Part shown: positions 1 to 19,835 of the stretch, piece after piece
Layout of the letters: every line of letters begins with the position of its first letter
Numbering within the stretch: position 1 is the stretch's first letter
Notes under the pieces: generated by a model
What the model saw: the letters and a program-made list of their open reading frames with translations, nothing else
What the model was told of the DNA's origin: nothing
Databases searched by the model: none
Position numbers and translations under genes: made by a program
NCBI GenBank assembly: GCA_002104895.1
Contig: MCFG01000012.1
Span: forward strand, 297,001 to 361,000
Direction: 5' to 3'
From: Anaeromyces robustus
Lineage: Eukaryota; Neocallimastigomycota; Neocallimastigomycetes; Neocallimastigales; Neocallimastigaceae
DNA: 64,000 nucleotides

Positions 1-168
1 ACAATTATGATTTTCAAAATATTGAAAAATCAAAAAAAAAAAAAAAAAAAAAGAATAAAATGAAAAATAATGTTTATTCTATTTTATAATATTATATATA
101 TATAATTACATAAATAAATAATTAATTAATTATATTATTATTTAAATTTTATATTTTAATTATTATAG

Positions 169-2282
169 ACTTTAATTTCTGGTTTAATTGTAAATGAAAA
201 TATAAATGAAATCATTGAACAAATTTTTGTTAGCAATGATATATTTAATGAAAAAAATGCTACAAGAATTGAAGACGTATGTTTATTTTATTTTATTTTA
301 TTTTATTTTATTTTATTTTTACTTTTATTTTTTTAAAAAAAAATTATATATATATTTCCAATTATTTTTTATTTTTTTTTTTACTAATTTTTATTATAAA
401 ATATTAAATATGAATATTCAATAATAGATATATACTCAGAAAGATTTAGTAACTTTAAAAAATAAATTTCCTTCTGAACTTTTTGAAATTGATTTCATTT
501 CATATATTATCTATTTTATAAATAATTTTTCTGATATTTTTTTGGTAAGTATTATTATAAAATTGTATATTATTTTCAATTATTTTATTTATATTTAAAT
601 ATAATAAAAAAAAATTTTTTTTTTATTAAATATTTTATTACATGTTTAATTTTTTTTTTTTAATAGGACCAAAAAGATACAGATCTTGGAAAAATTGAAT
701 GGTAATTTAATTATTATTTTTTTTTAATTAATTTATGTAATTCTAATCCTAAAATATTATTATATAAATTAGGAATCATCCTGCAAGTGATGAAATTAGA
801 TTTAGATTAAAATATGGTCGTCCAAGAGAAGAAGGTGATATAGATGAGGAATTTAGTAAAAGTAAAGAAAGCAAAAGTAAATAATAAATAAATGAACAAA
901 TAAATTAATAAATAAATTAATAAATAAATAAATAAATTAATAAATAAATTAATAAATTAATAAATAAATTAATAAATATTAATATATATATATATATTTA
1001 TTTATTTTCTTTTTTCTTTTTCATTTTTATAATATATTTATTAAATATTATTATTATTTATGTTATATTTTTATTATAATTACTATATTATTTAAAATGT
1101 AGAAAATAAAAAGTCAAAAAGAAAAGGCAAATCTAAAAATGATAAGAATTCTGATACTTCTGATTCAACTAAAAAGAAAAAAACAAGGGGAAGAAAAAGA
1201 AAATCTGATAAAAGTAATGAAGATAGTTCAGATGAAAATGCTGATAGTAAAACAAAAGAATCTAAAGATGGTGATTCAATAGACAATACAGTAATTATTA
1301 TTAATGATTCAGAAAAATCAACAGAATCTAGTACTCAAAATGATGAGGAATCAAAAGATTCAAAAAAATCTGAGATTGATGAAAATGATTCAGATGAACG
1401 AACTGTAGTTAAACGTCATATAAAAAAGAGATGGAATGAAGAACAAGAAAAGTTCTTGGAAGAATGTATTAGAAATAATAATTTTGTTATAGAACCAAAG
1501 AAATTTTATGATGAACATGGCCCAAATGGTACAATATCTCATAATTTAGGAGCATTTACTGTCAATAATATTAGAGATAAATGTAAATCAGAAAAAAGAA
1601 AGAGAATAAGGATGAAGAAAAGTTTAGGTGTTTATGCTAATTCAATTAATAATTCTCGTCATATACAAATGCAAATTCAAAATGAACTTATAAATAATAA
1701 ACGTGTTCCTAATTGTCGTCGTAGAAGATGGACAGATGAACAATTAAAGTGTTTAGAAAAATGTATTTTAGAATCTAATGGTAATATTTATCCTTCTTTA
1801 ATTTTAAATCTTCATGGTCCAAATGGTATTCAATCAAATATTTTAGGTAATCAAACTAGACAATCTATTCATGATAAATGTAAAAATGAAAAATGGAAAA
1901 GAATTCAACAAGGTTTACCATTGGGTGCTTTTGAAAAAGCTGCTAAAAAGAGTATAAGTAGTATTGGTAATAAATGGAGAAATACTAAAGTTTTAAAAGA
2001 ATATGTAGCTTGTTCTGAAGGTAAACGTAGAAAAAGAAATGTTGATCCTTATTATAAGCCTGAACATCCTAGAAGATCAAAAAAATCTAAAAAAGAAGGT
2101 TCCACTGAAAATTCAAATGAAGTTAGTAGTAGTAGTAATGTTGAAACTAGTCAAAGTCAAAGCCAAAGCCAAGATAATGCAGAATCTTCTACTAGTTATG
2201 GTACATATATATTTATTTTTTTTTTTTTTTTTTTTTTTTTTTTCGCTTTAGTTAAAAAATTTATAGTTTTAATTATAATTAC

Positions 2283-2319
<37 letters not shown>

Positions 2320-2852
2320 ATTAATTAATTTATAAATTTATATTAGATGTTAACTTCGCAATAACGCTTCCTACAGGTTATAACAATTTCCAAAATGATG
2401 GAACTACAAATGAATCATTTATTCGTATTAATGATGCTAATGCTACTATTATTGCAGGCACTATTGGACAAGCTGGTAAGGATACACCTACTTTCCCATT
2501 TATACCAACAGATACTACCACACCAACTGCAGAAATACCAGGTGCAAATTCAGAATTGTATATAAAAGCTGATGTAAATAATAATGATAATACCAATATA
2601 CCAATAAAACAAAATTATGAAAGTGAAAATCCATTTCAATTTAATGAAAAAGGAACAACAGAATTCTTTTTTCAACAAAATAATACAGAAGGAAAAATAG
2701 ATTCTACGACAACTTTTGCAACTTTCGAAAATAAAAATGATGAAAATACTAATAATAATAATATAAATAATCGTACTGATCCTAAATTAAGTTCAAATAA
2801 ACCTGAAATTGAATCTGAATTTTATAAAGCTAAACCAATAGCAACAGAATAA
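169..2852 (+). CDS. Nuclear protein with two Myb/SANT-like repeats (5' end outside window or unresolved)
   Basis: Exons read as <169–276, 428–544, 667–701, 773–876, 1103–2200 and 2347–2852. All introns are GT–AG and the phases close exactly, giving 655 residues of a 5'-partial protein. After an acidic, Ser/Lys-rich stretch with an AT-hook-like TRGRKRK (about 1180–1200) come two copies of a roughly 70-residue unit at about residues 229–299 and 327–399. Each copy has RW-x-x-EQ or RWTDEQ at its start, LE-x-CI, an HGPNG loop, a DKCK-x-EK-x-KRI helix and a final LG, as in a Myb/SANT-like helical DNA-binding fold. The C-terminal ~170 residues are Asn/Thr-rich and low complexity. The role is probably DNA or chromatin binding, but no named ortholog is recognised. 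The first ~168 bases may hold an upstream exon ending near base 40, which could not be fixed. Confidence 0.72.
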
Positions 2853-3324
2853 TCAAAAATTACCTTTTATTAAATAATTTATATCTTTTAAAAATATCAT
2901 TATAATTTTTTTTTTCTTTTTGTTATAAAAAAAAGTCATTTTTTTTTTTTAAAAAAATCTAAATGTTTATATATATATATTTAGTAAAATTTTTAATTTT
3001 TTTAATATACGGATTATTTTACTTTTTTTTTTTTTTTTTTTTAACAATTAACATTACAATATTTTATTATATGTTATTTTTTCTTTTTATTTGAGTATTG
3101 ATATATATATATATATATATATAATTTTATTATTTTTATTTTTTTTATATTTATTTATATTATATATTATATTATTTTTCATTTATCTATTAAACATAAG
3201 AAATGTATTTTATTAAATTAACAAGTTTAAAATAAATATAAATATTTTCATTTATTTATTTAAATTTATTCTATTTTTTAAGTAAAAATTGAAATTAAAA
3301 AGTATTAAGTTTGGATTAAATTAT

Positions 3325-3380
<56 letters not shown>

Positions 3381-3826
3381 ACAATTAATTAAAATAATAA
3401 ACCAATCATGCCACTGTGTTTTAGTATGCTTATTTTCATCTTATATTTTATTTTAGTTTTTTTTTTTTTTTTATAATATATATTTATATATATAATTGTT
3501 ATTAGATAAACAATTGTATTTTTATTTTATTTTTTTTTTTTATTTTTCATTTTAAATTTATATATATATATACTAATCATATATCTTTTATGAAAATTAA
3601 TATTAATATATATAATGATGCTAATCATAGCCATTAATTATTTATATAATTCAATTTCTATTATTAACATTATTTATTGATATTAAATATATATATATAT
3701 GTATATTATATATATATATATATATATATTATTATTATTATTATTATTATTTTTAACTGTTTATAAGTATTATTATTAAATAATAATAAAGTTTAAGAAT
3801 AGAAGATTGTGTCAATTTTACTACTT
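2853..3826. other. Intergenic, convergent 3' ends
   Basis: Lies between the 3' ends of the SANT-like gene (+) and the DENN gene (−). It holds poly-T runs, an (AAAT)n tract near 3328–3380 and AT dinucleotide runs near 3690–3735. No further gene was seen. Confidence 0.7.
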
Positions 3827-11230
<7,404 letters not shown>

Positions 11231-13177
11231 CTTTTTTTATATATATATATAGTAATAATTATTCTGAATTATATTTTATAAATGGTAATATATATAAAAA
11301 GATTTTCTAAATAATATTTATAAAACTATTAATTATATCAATATATATAATTTATAATTTTTTTTATATTATATATTAAAATAATATATATAATTTTTTT
11401 AAATTAATAATTAATATTTATATTATTATATAATTATGATTGCTTTTAAAATTAATAACTATTTCATTTTTGATGAATACTGATAGTATTACTTTTTGTT
11501 TCAATATTATAATTTACTTTTATATATAACAATATTAAATAGATTTTAATTTTTTTAAAAATAATATTTCAATTATAGCATGACTAAATACTTTAAGTTA
11601 TTTATATATTTTAAAAGACCAATTAAATATAATAAATTATATTAATTAATACTAATATAAAACTCTCATACATTTATCATTTATCATGAATGAATTAATA
11701 ATTATTATTAAAATATTTTTATAATCTTTTTTTATTTTCTTTTATTTTATTATTTTTTTTTTATTATAAAAAATTAAAATTTAATAAAGTTTAAAATAAT
11801 GAAGATTTAAATAGAATAAAGTTGAAATTAATAATAATAATTTTTTTATTAAATGAACTATTATAAAAATAAATATATATGAATAAGGTAAAAGTTTAAT
11901 ATATAAGAAATAATATTAATATAAGTATATAAGGGAAAAAACCTTAATCTATAAATCTATACATTTTTATATTTATTAAATGTAAAATATATAAATAATT
12001 AAAAATTTTAATAAATTAAACATTTTTACAGTATATAAAAATAAATTATATAAAAAAAATAATCTTTCTTGATATTTATTGTCTTATTATAGAATAAGAA
12101 CATTAATATATATATAAATAAAGTAATTAAAGAAAAAATATATACTTCTTATTTTAATATTAAAGAAGAACTTTTTTTTTTGTACAATAAACTCAAGAGT
12201 TATATTATATATATATACACACATAATATATTTTGTTATTTTTGTTTTTGTTTTCAAGAAAATATTTAAAAAGAATAAAAAAAATGAATATTAAAAACTA
12301 TTTTAATATCATAACTATTAACATTGGTAAACTACTTTTTCTTAATATATGAACCTAATAGTTTTGAAATAACAAATGATTATAATTATAAATAAAAATT
12401 TAAGAATATTAAAATAAAATAATTATTTTATTCAATTTTTATCTTTAATTATTATATGACATTTTTTCATTAATAAGCATTATGTACTAGAGTATTTTTA
12501 AAAAAAGGAATTATATAAAAATATACATAAAAATTATTATTCATATATATATATATGTATATATTTTTTCATAGTTCTAATGATTTTGGGCACTACAACA
12601 AATCTTATTAAATAATAAAAATAATAATATAATAAATTTAAAGATTGACATATTAATATTTTAATTAAAATATATATATTTATAAGAAAAAAAATATTTT
12701 ATATTAATATTAAATATTAAGTTTTGATTTAACCAAAATTGGTATTTCTAAAATATATTAATTATTATTTAAAATTAAATGTTGTTAAAAAAAAAAAAAA
12801 AAAAAGAAAATAAGAAAAATAACATGTATCCAAATAAAGGATGGTTTTTATAACACAATAATAGAGTTAGATAGACATAATATATATACAATAACAAGTT
12901 TTAATTATTAAAGAATTATAGTGTAGTATTATATATATAAATATAGAAGAAAAAACATTTTTATTTTTACTTTATTAATATTTTTTTTTTATTTTGATTT
13001 ATTAATTTTGATTATTTTATTATTTATTCTTGTTAAAGTTTATTATTAATATATATTATTTAATTTATATTATACAATGAATAACTATAATTTAATTAGT
13101 TATATATGATTTAGTTAAATATGCAATTTAAAACATTTAATGTTATATATAAATTTTTATTTGATTATTTATATATT
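11231..13177. other. Intergenic, upstream of the DENN gene
   Basis: About 1.9 kb between the DENN start codon and the 3' end of the Ugo1-like gene, both on the minus strand. It is nearly pure A/T with no open frame of coding character and no RNA gene seen. It presumably contains the DENN promoter and the Ugo1-like terminator, but no defined element could be picked out. Confidence 0.6.
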
Positions 13178-14940
13178 TTAATCTACTATTTCTATTTCGT
13201 TTAAAATATTAAAACCTAATATAACAACATTAGTCCAAAACATTAGATCTATTCCTCTATATAATCCTTTTACTTTCTTTATGTTTTTATTCATTTTTTG
13301 ATAATATTTATTTATTATCTTTTTATTTTCATTTTTATTTTCTTGAGTCTCATCTTCATTTGATGAATCAGTTTCATTATTTTTTTTTTTCTTTTTTTCA
13401 ATAGCATCACCACCTTCTTCTTTTATAATTGATTTTATACAATCTATCATTCCGTTATACCTTGTTCTTCTAATTGCGACCTTAGTACTATAATTTGTAC
13501 TATGATTCATTATTTTTGGATTAATTTGACATTGAAGTCTTCTACGAACTGTTTCTAATGGAAATGATATAAGCAATTCTAATGAACTTAATCCTAATTC
13601 ACATAATGCATATTTTCCAGGTTGCTTAGATGCTGAAATTCCTAAAAGTCTTTCAATAACAAGACGATTACTATTTTTAAGAAGTGGTATAACTGAGTGG
13701 TATAACAAAGTTGGAACTAAATTATATCCAAAATATATAGATGATAATCCTTCTTCTTTTGCTATAGTTTTAATACCATGCCATGAATTCTTATATTTTT
13801 TATAATATGGATTTGATGTTTGTGCAATCATTCTAATTTTTAATTAATTATATTATTAAATAATGAATATTATAAAAATATTATAAAGCAATAGAAAAAG
13901 ATTTATATATAGTTAATAACTTTAGTTAATAACTTTATAAAATATATATATATATATTTTTATATTTTTATATATGATTTATTTTTATTAACCTTACTCG
14001 AACAAGCTCAATTGGACTTAATATAAATCCTGTTATTGTATAACTTGCAACTAAAGAAGTAAGATTTGGCATAACTTTATCCATTTGAATTAAAGGTAAA
14101 GTTTCATCATATAAATCAAATGTTCTATTTATTATTCCTTCTATAGAAGGTTGAATTAATACATGAAGAATTTCGTATACCCAATTTAAAAAATGACCTA
14201 ATATATAAAAACAAAAATATATAAAATTAATAAATAATAAATATTTGTATATTTTCTTGTTTAATTATTTTATATTACCTTTCCACAGACTGAAAAAACC
14301 TTCATCTTTATGCTTTACTAATTTTCGTATAGTTTTTGTTGTAGAACCTTCTAATATTCCAAGTTGATATGAAGGCCTTAATGGATCATTTGCACTATTT
14401 GTTCTTATAATATATCCATTTGTATCAGAGAGAGATACATTGGAATTATATTGTGCTTTCGAAGGCTGTAATGCAGCTTGATTACAATATTTTTCAATAT
14501 CTGATTCTTCTGATTCTTCTGAACTTTCGTACTAATATAATTCAATTTTTTAAATTTAATATTATATTTATTTATTTATTAAAAAGTATTAATTATAAAT
14601 TTTATTTAAAAAGGAGAGAGAAAAAAAAAAGAAATTATAAATAATTAAAATATGGTTTTTAAAAAATTACATTATTATTTGTTTCATATGTTTGTTCTTC
14701 AGTAATATCATCATTTTTTTTTAAATAATCTAAAGAAGGAATATACTGTATTTGTTGCAATATTCTTGAAACTTCAAAAGGTGAAAGAATTCCTGTTGTA
14801 ATATATTTTACAAAACTAATTGCTAATAATTCATTTGTAGTTAAAACATTTATCATTTCTGAAGGATCTACCATAGTTGCAGGTGAAATAACTATATTGA
14901 ATTTGGAAGTATCCGTATTTATTTTTCCAGGTGCATTCAT
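13178..14940 (-). CDS. Ugo1/SLC25A46-like mitochondrial-carrier-fold outer-membrane protein
   Basis: Four exons on the minus strand, 14940–14671, 14531–14279, 14197–13993 and 13832–13178, join in phase to 460 residues. Three carrier-type signatures are visible. SPFEVSRIL in exon 1 is degenerate. SPIELVRVR at the exon 3/4 junction and FPLETVRRRLQ (PLETVRRR at about 334–341) both fit P-x-[DE]-x-x-[KR]-x-[KR]. Other matches to the family are GFFSLWKGHFLNWVYEILH before the second signature and GLYRGIDLMFWTNV near the C-terminus. A Lys/Asn/Glu-rich insertion of about 45 residues lies at roughly 385–430. The first donor choice for exon 3 gives an out-of-phase join; the one used here restores LVRVRM. 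Ugo1-type proteins act in outer-membrane fusion or lipid handling. The length is close to yeast Ugo1 (about 500). An ordinary metabolite carrier is less likely because of the long N-terminus and degenerate repeats. Confidence 0.78.
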
Positions 14941-15206
14941 TTTTTATATGTATTATTTTTTCAATAGATAAATTAAATAGTTTTATAAATATATTTATAA
15001 TACTTGATTTTATGTTATAGTAATTACTAATTGTTATTTTTTATATTATAATTGTTCTTTATTTTAAAATATAAAGAAAAATTTTTTCGAAAGAATAATT
15101 GTTTTAAATTTAAATTTTCTATATCAAGTGATAAGGTATAAAATATTATTTTTTATATTGATAAATAGTTATAATTTCATATTTTTATTAAATTTTCATT
15201 TATTTT

Positions 15207-15308
15207 ACTGAGTTAATATTTATACTAACATATTAGAAACTTTTTAATTGATTTTTTACTGAGTTAATATTTATACTAACATATTAGAAACTTTTTAATT
15301 GATTTTTT
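15207..15308. repeat. Perfect 51-bp tandem duplication
   Basis: Two identical head-to-tail copies beginning ACTGAGTTAATATTTATAC, at 15207 and 15258. It lies in the divergent Ugo1-like/CCT1 intergenic region. Confidence 0.95.
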
Positions 15309-15475
15309 ATTTTTGTGTAATTTGGGTACACTTATTATTTTTTTTTTTCTTTCACCCTTATATTAACCTTTTTTTAAATATTTAATTATTTTTTTTTTTT
15401 TTTTAAATTTTATTTTCTATATTATTGGATTATTATATCTCTACAAAAAAGGAAATACATAATTAGTTTTTTTTT

Positions 15476-15507
15476 TACATAAATATACATTAATGTATAT
15501 TTATGTA
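15476..15507. repeat. 32-bp perfect palindrome
   Basis: Left half-site TACATAAATATACATT is followed directly by its exact reverse complement. Unlike most local A/T inverted repeats it includes two C:G pairs per half. It could form a cruciform or be a dimeric-factor site; the function is unknown. Confidence 0.9.
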
Positions 15508-16240
15508 TTTTACATTAAAATTCTATCATATTCTTTCATAGTGAATATATATAATTTTATATATTTTATATAATAATATAATAATTAGAATTATATTATA
15601 TAACTATTTTTTGATTATAATTAAAAAACCAATCAATTTTTTAAATAGTTATTATATATTATTAAGCAAAAAAAAATTAATTAAATGTATAATAACTATT
15701 ATTATATAAATTTTTTAATAGATACTTTTCTTTTCAAGTATAAAGAGATCGAGCATACATTTATAATAATAATTATTTAAAATTTGTAAATATTTATATA
15801 TATATATATTCACATTTTATTTAATATTAGCAATATACAATATGGCATATTTAAATGGAGATAAATTGCAGAATGAATAAATTAAGGATATTTAATATAA
15901 ACAATTTCAAAATTTCATAATATTCTATGAACAAAATTGTTAATACATTTAATATATAAATTTATACTTTAATTAATGAAATTTTATAATTGGATAACGT
16001 ATTTAAAATATAAGGAGATAGAACAAAGAAGAAGATTGGGATTGAAGAAATACATATAAATATAAATAATATTTATAATAAATTGATATTATATAATTTC
16101 AACAAACATAAGCATTAATCATTATTATAACAAAGGAAGATAATTAAGCTTATGAACCATTAATTTAAAAAATTAAAATTATAAATGAAAATTTAATGTT
16201 ATTGATTCTGCATTACCTTCTTATACTTTTTTAATGTTAT

Positions 16241-16278
16241 ATTAATATTTTATTATTATATAATAATAAAATATTAAT
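16241..16278. repeat. 38-bp perfect palindrome upstream of CCT1
   Basis: Left half ATTAATATTTTATTATTAT is followed by its exact reverse complement, ending about 117 bp before the CCT1 start codon. The sequence is pure A/T, so chance is a real alternative. Confidence 0.85.
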
Positions 16279-16395
16279 TTCTAATATTATATATTATAAA
16301 ATTTATAAAATTATTGATTAATAAATAATTTTTCTTTTTTAATTTATTTTTTTTATTCAATTTAAATTAACATTTAATATAGATTATTAAACACT

Positions 16396-17519
16396 ATGCA
16401 AGCTGAACGTACAAATCAATCATTAGCTATTGGTGGTCAAAGAACATCTGGTCAAGATGTTAGATCACAAAATGGTATAGAGAATTTTACCTTCATAATT
16501 TTAATATATTAAAAATTAATATAAATTTTAATATATTATTAATTTTTTAATAATAATAATTATAATATAATTTTCTTTTTATATTAATTTTTTATTTAAA
16601 ATTAAAATATATATATAAAATTAAAAAATATATTTTCTCTGGTATTATTTAAACATAGTTCTTGCTGCTGTTTCTATTGCCAATATTGTTAAAACTTCTT
16701 TAGGTCCAGTTGGTTTAGATAAAATGTTAGTCGATGATATTGGTGTAAGTTTCAAATCATATAATCATATAATAAATGATTTATTATGTGGATATTTTTT
16801 TTTAATAAAGTTATAAATAAATATATATATTGAATATTAATGAAATGGTTAATAAATGTTATATAATTAAAAATTATATATACATTTTTGATCTTTAGTT
16901 TTAATAAAAATTTATTAAATTAGTATAAATTTTAAAATTAATTGTTGTTAAAATGATCAAATATGATTTATATTTTAATGTGAAATGAATGAAATAAAAG
17001 AAAAAAGAAAGATATATTTATATGTAATTTTATTTTTTTTTTGGATATTATATAATTAATAATTTATACATTTTTATAAATAGGATGTAACAATTTCTAA
17101 TGATGGAGCAACTATCTTAAAGTTATTAGAAGTTGAACACCCAGCTGCTCGTGTTCTTGTCGAATTAGCTGAACAACAAGATAAGGAAGTTGGTGATGGT
17201 ACTACTTCAGTTGTTATTATTGCTGCTGAACTTTTAAGGAGAGCTAATGAATTAGTTAAAAATAAAATTCATCCAACTACTATTATTACTGGTTACAGAT
17301 TAGCTTGTAAAGAAGCTTGCAAATTTATTGCTGAACAAATGGCCACTAAAGTTGATCAATTAGGTAGAGAATGTTTAATTAATGTTGCTAAGACAAGTAT
17401 GTCTTCAAAGATTCTTGGATCGTAAGTATTACATATATTATTTAATATTATTTATTATAATTAATTATATTATAAAATATATTATAATTTTTATTATAAA
17501 ATCAAAATTGTATATTATC

Positions 17520-17560
<41 letters not shown>

Positions 17561-18042
17561 TGGTGATGTTTTTTTTATTATATTAATATAAAATTTTTTA
17601 TTAATTATATAACAGCGATGCTGAATTCTTTTCTTCCATGGCTGTTGATGCTGTTCAAGCTGTTAAAGTTCCAGGAATTAAATCCAACTTTAAATATCCA
17701 ATTAAAGCTATTAATATTTTAAAGGCTCATGGTAAATCATCAAAGGAAAGTATGCACATTAATGGTTATGCTATTAATTGTACTGTTGCTTCTCAAGCAA
17801 TGAAGACAAAAATTACCAATGCTAAGATTGCTTGTTTAGATATCAATTTACAAAAAGCCAGAATGAGTTTAGGTGTTAATATTGTTATTGATGATCCAGA
17901 TAAGTTAGAAGCTGTTAGAAAGAGGTATATATTATTTATAATATTAATATATATATATATAAATTTTTTTATATCAGTATAAAATTTATATAAATATAAA
18001 TAAGATCTCTTTAAGACTTTAATAATTATATTAATTGAAATA

Positions 18043-18081
<39 letters not shown>

Positions 18082-19835
18082 CATCATTATCATTATCATC
18101 ATTATTATTGGTTATATCAAACAGAGAAATTGAAATTACTACTGAAAGAATAAAGAAAATTCTTGATGCTGGTGCTAATGTTGTTTTAACTACTAAGGGT
18201 ATTGATGATCTTTGCTTAAAGTTATTTGTTGAAGCTGGTGCTATGGCTGTTAGAAGAGTTAAGAAAGAAGATATGCGTAGAGTTGCTAAGGCTACTGGAG
18301 GTAAATTTTTATTTAATAAATTAGTAATGATATTAAAATATTTTATTTTATATAATATAATAAAATAATAATATATATATCTATTTTTTTTAATTTATTA
18401 TATCAATTTAATAATATATAAAATATTTTTAACAAACATTTATATATACTAATAAATCAAAATAATCCTTAATCATTATTTGAAAAAAATTTTTTTTTTT
18501 TAAACAAAAATAAAATTTAAATAATCAATTATAATTTAATAATAATCAATAATGATTTATAATTAATAATCAATAATCATAAACAATAATCAACAACAAC
18601 AATAATAATAATTGACAATGATTAATAATCAATAATTAAATAATATGATAATTACAAATAGCTACTTTCCTTTCAACTTTAGCTAATTTAGAAGGAGAAG
18701 AAACTTTCGACCCATCATACTTAGGTTATGCTGATGAAGTTGTTCAAGAACGTATATCTGATGATGAATGTATTCTTGTTAAAGGTACTAAAGCTCATGC
18801 CTCTACTTCAATTATTTTACGTGGTGCTAATGATTACATGTTAGATGAAATGGAAAGATCAATGCATGATATATTATGTGCTGTTAAACGTACCTTAGAA
18901 AGTAATGCTGTTGTTCCAGGTGGTGGTGCTGTTGAATCTGCTTTATCTATCTATTTAGAAAACTTTGCTCATACTTTAGTAAGTTATTAATTTTAATTTT
19001 CATTTTTTTTTTTTTTTTTACTTTTTTTATTCATATTATTATATATTTATTAATTTTTAGATATATTTAAGTTTAAAATTTAATTATAAATAATTAATAT
19101 ATATATTTTTTATATATATCTAAAATAAAAAAAAAAATTTAAAAATTTAAAAAAAAAATATTATTTAATAGGGATCACGTGAGCAATTAGCTATTGCCGA
19201 ATTTGCTAATGCTTTATTAGTAATTCCAAAAACTTTAGCTGTTAATGCTGCTAAAGATTCTACTGAATTAGTAGCTAAGCTTCGTGCCTATCATAATGCT
19301 GCTCAAAATGCTGAACCAGATAGTCCAAAGAAATTATTAAAATGGTATATTTAATATTATTTATTTATCTATTTATATAATATATATATATAAATTTAAA
19401 ATAATATTTATATTTATATTTATATTCATAAAAAAAAAAACAAAAAAAAATTTTTTTTTTTTACTAATTCATCTATTTATTTTATTTATTTATTTTTATT
19501 TATAATGATATATTAATCATACATAATATTATAAAATATTAAAATAAAATAAAAAAATTTAAACTTTTTTTTTTTTTATTGGATATTAAACATTAATCAT
19601 TATAAACATTAAATTATTTTTATTATTGATCATACAATTAAATCATAACAGGACTGGATTAGATTTAATTAAGGGTGAAATTAGAGATAACATGAAGGCT
19701 GGTGTTTTAGAACCAGCTATGTCTAAGATTAAATCATTAAAATCAGCAACTGAAGCTGCCATTGCTATTCTTCGTATTGATGATAGAATTGAAATTAAAA
19801 AAGAACAACAAGATCCAAACCAACCACCAATGTAG
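16396..19835 (+). CDS. CCT1: T-complex chaperonin (CCT/TRiC) alpha subunit
   Basis: Eight exons, 16396–16474, 16659–16744, 17084–17421, 17616–17924, 18125–18300, 18662–18978, 19172–19344 and 19652–19835, join in phase to 553 residues, the usual CCT1 length. This is a group II chaperonin with the signature order intact: [15 protein letters not shown] near the N-terminus, [19 protein letters not shown], then GDGTTSVV (GDGTT about 92–96) for ATP binding and hydrolysis. [13 protein letters not shown] and the C-terminal [13 protein letters not shown] also match. Residues typical of the alpha subunit include [26 protein letters not shown] at the N-terminus (read in pieces: [15 protein letters not shown]) and [12 protein letters not shown] at the end. 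The complex folds actin, tubulin and other cytosolic proteins. Introns are pure A/T with GTAAGT-like donors. Confidence 0.96.

Larger units (their letters stand above)
14941..16395. promoter_or_regulatory. Shared divergent intergenic region between the Ugo1-like gene and CCT1
   Basis: About 1.45 kb with the two genes transcribed away from each other, so both promoters should lie here. It contains a perfect 51-bp tandem duplication and two long perfect palindromes (listed separately). No TATA or known factor site could be assigned with confidence because nearly every stretch is A/T. Confidence 0.55.

Noticed and set aside
1092-1286. Minus-strand frame rich in Ser/Leu/Phe
   Set aside because: It is antisense to the Lys/Ser-rich exon of the SANT-like gene, whose splicing and phases are consistent.
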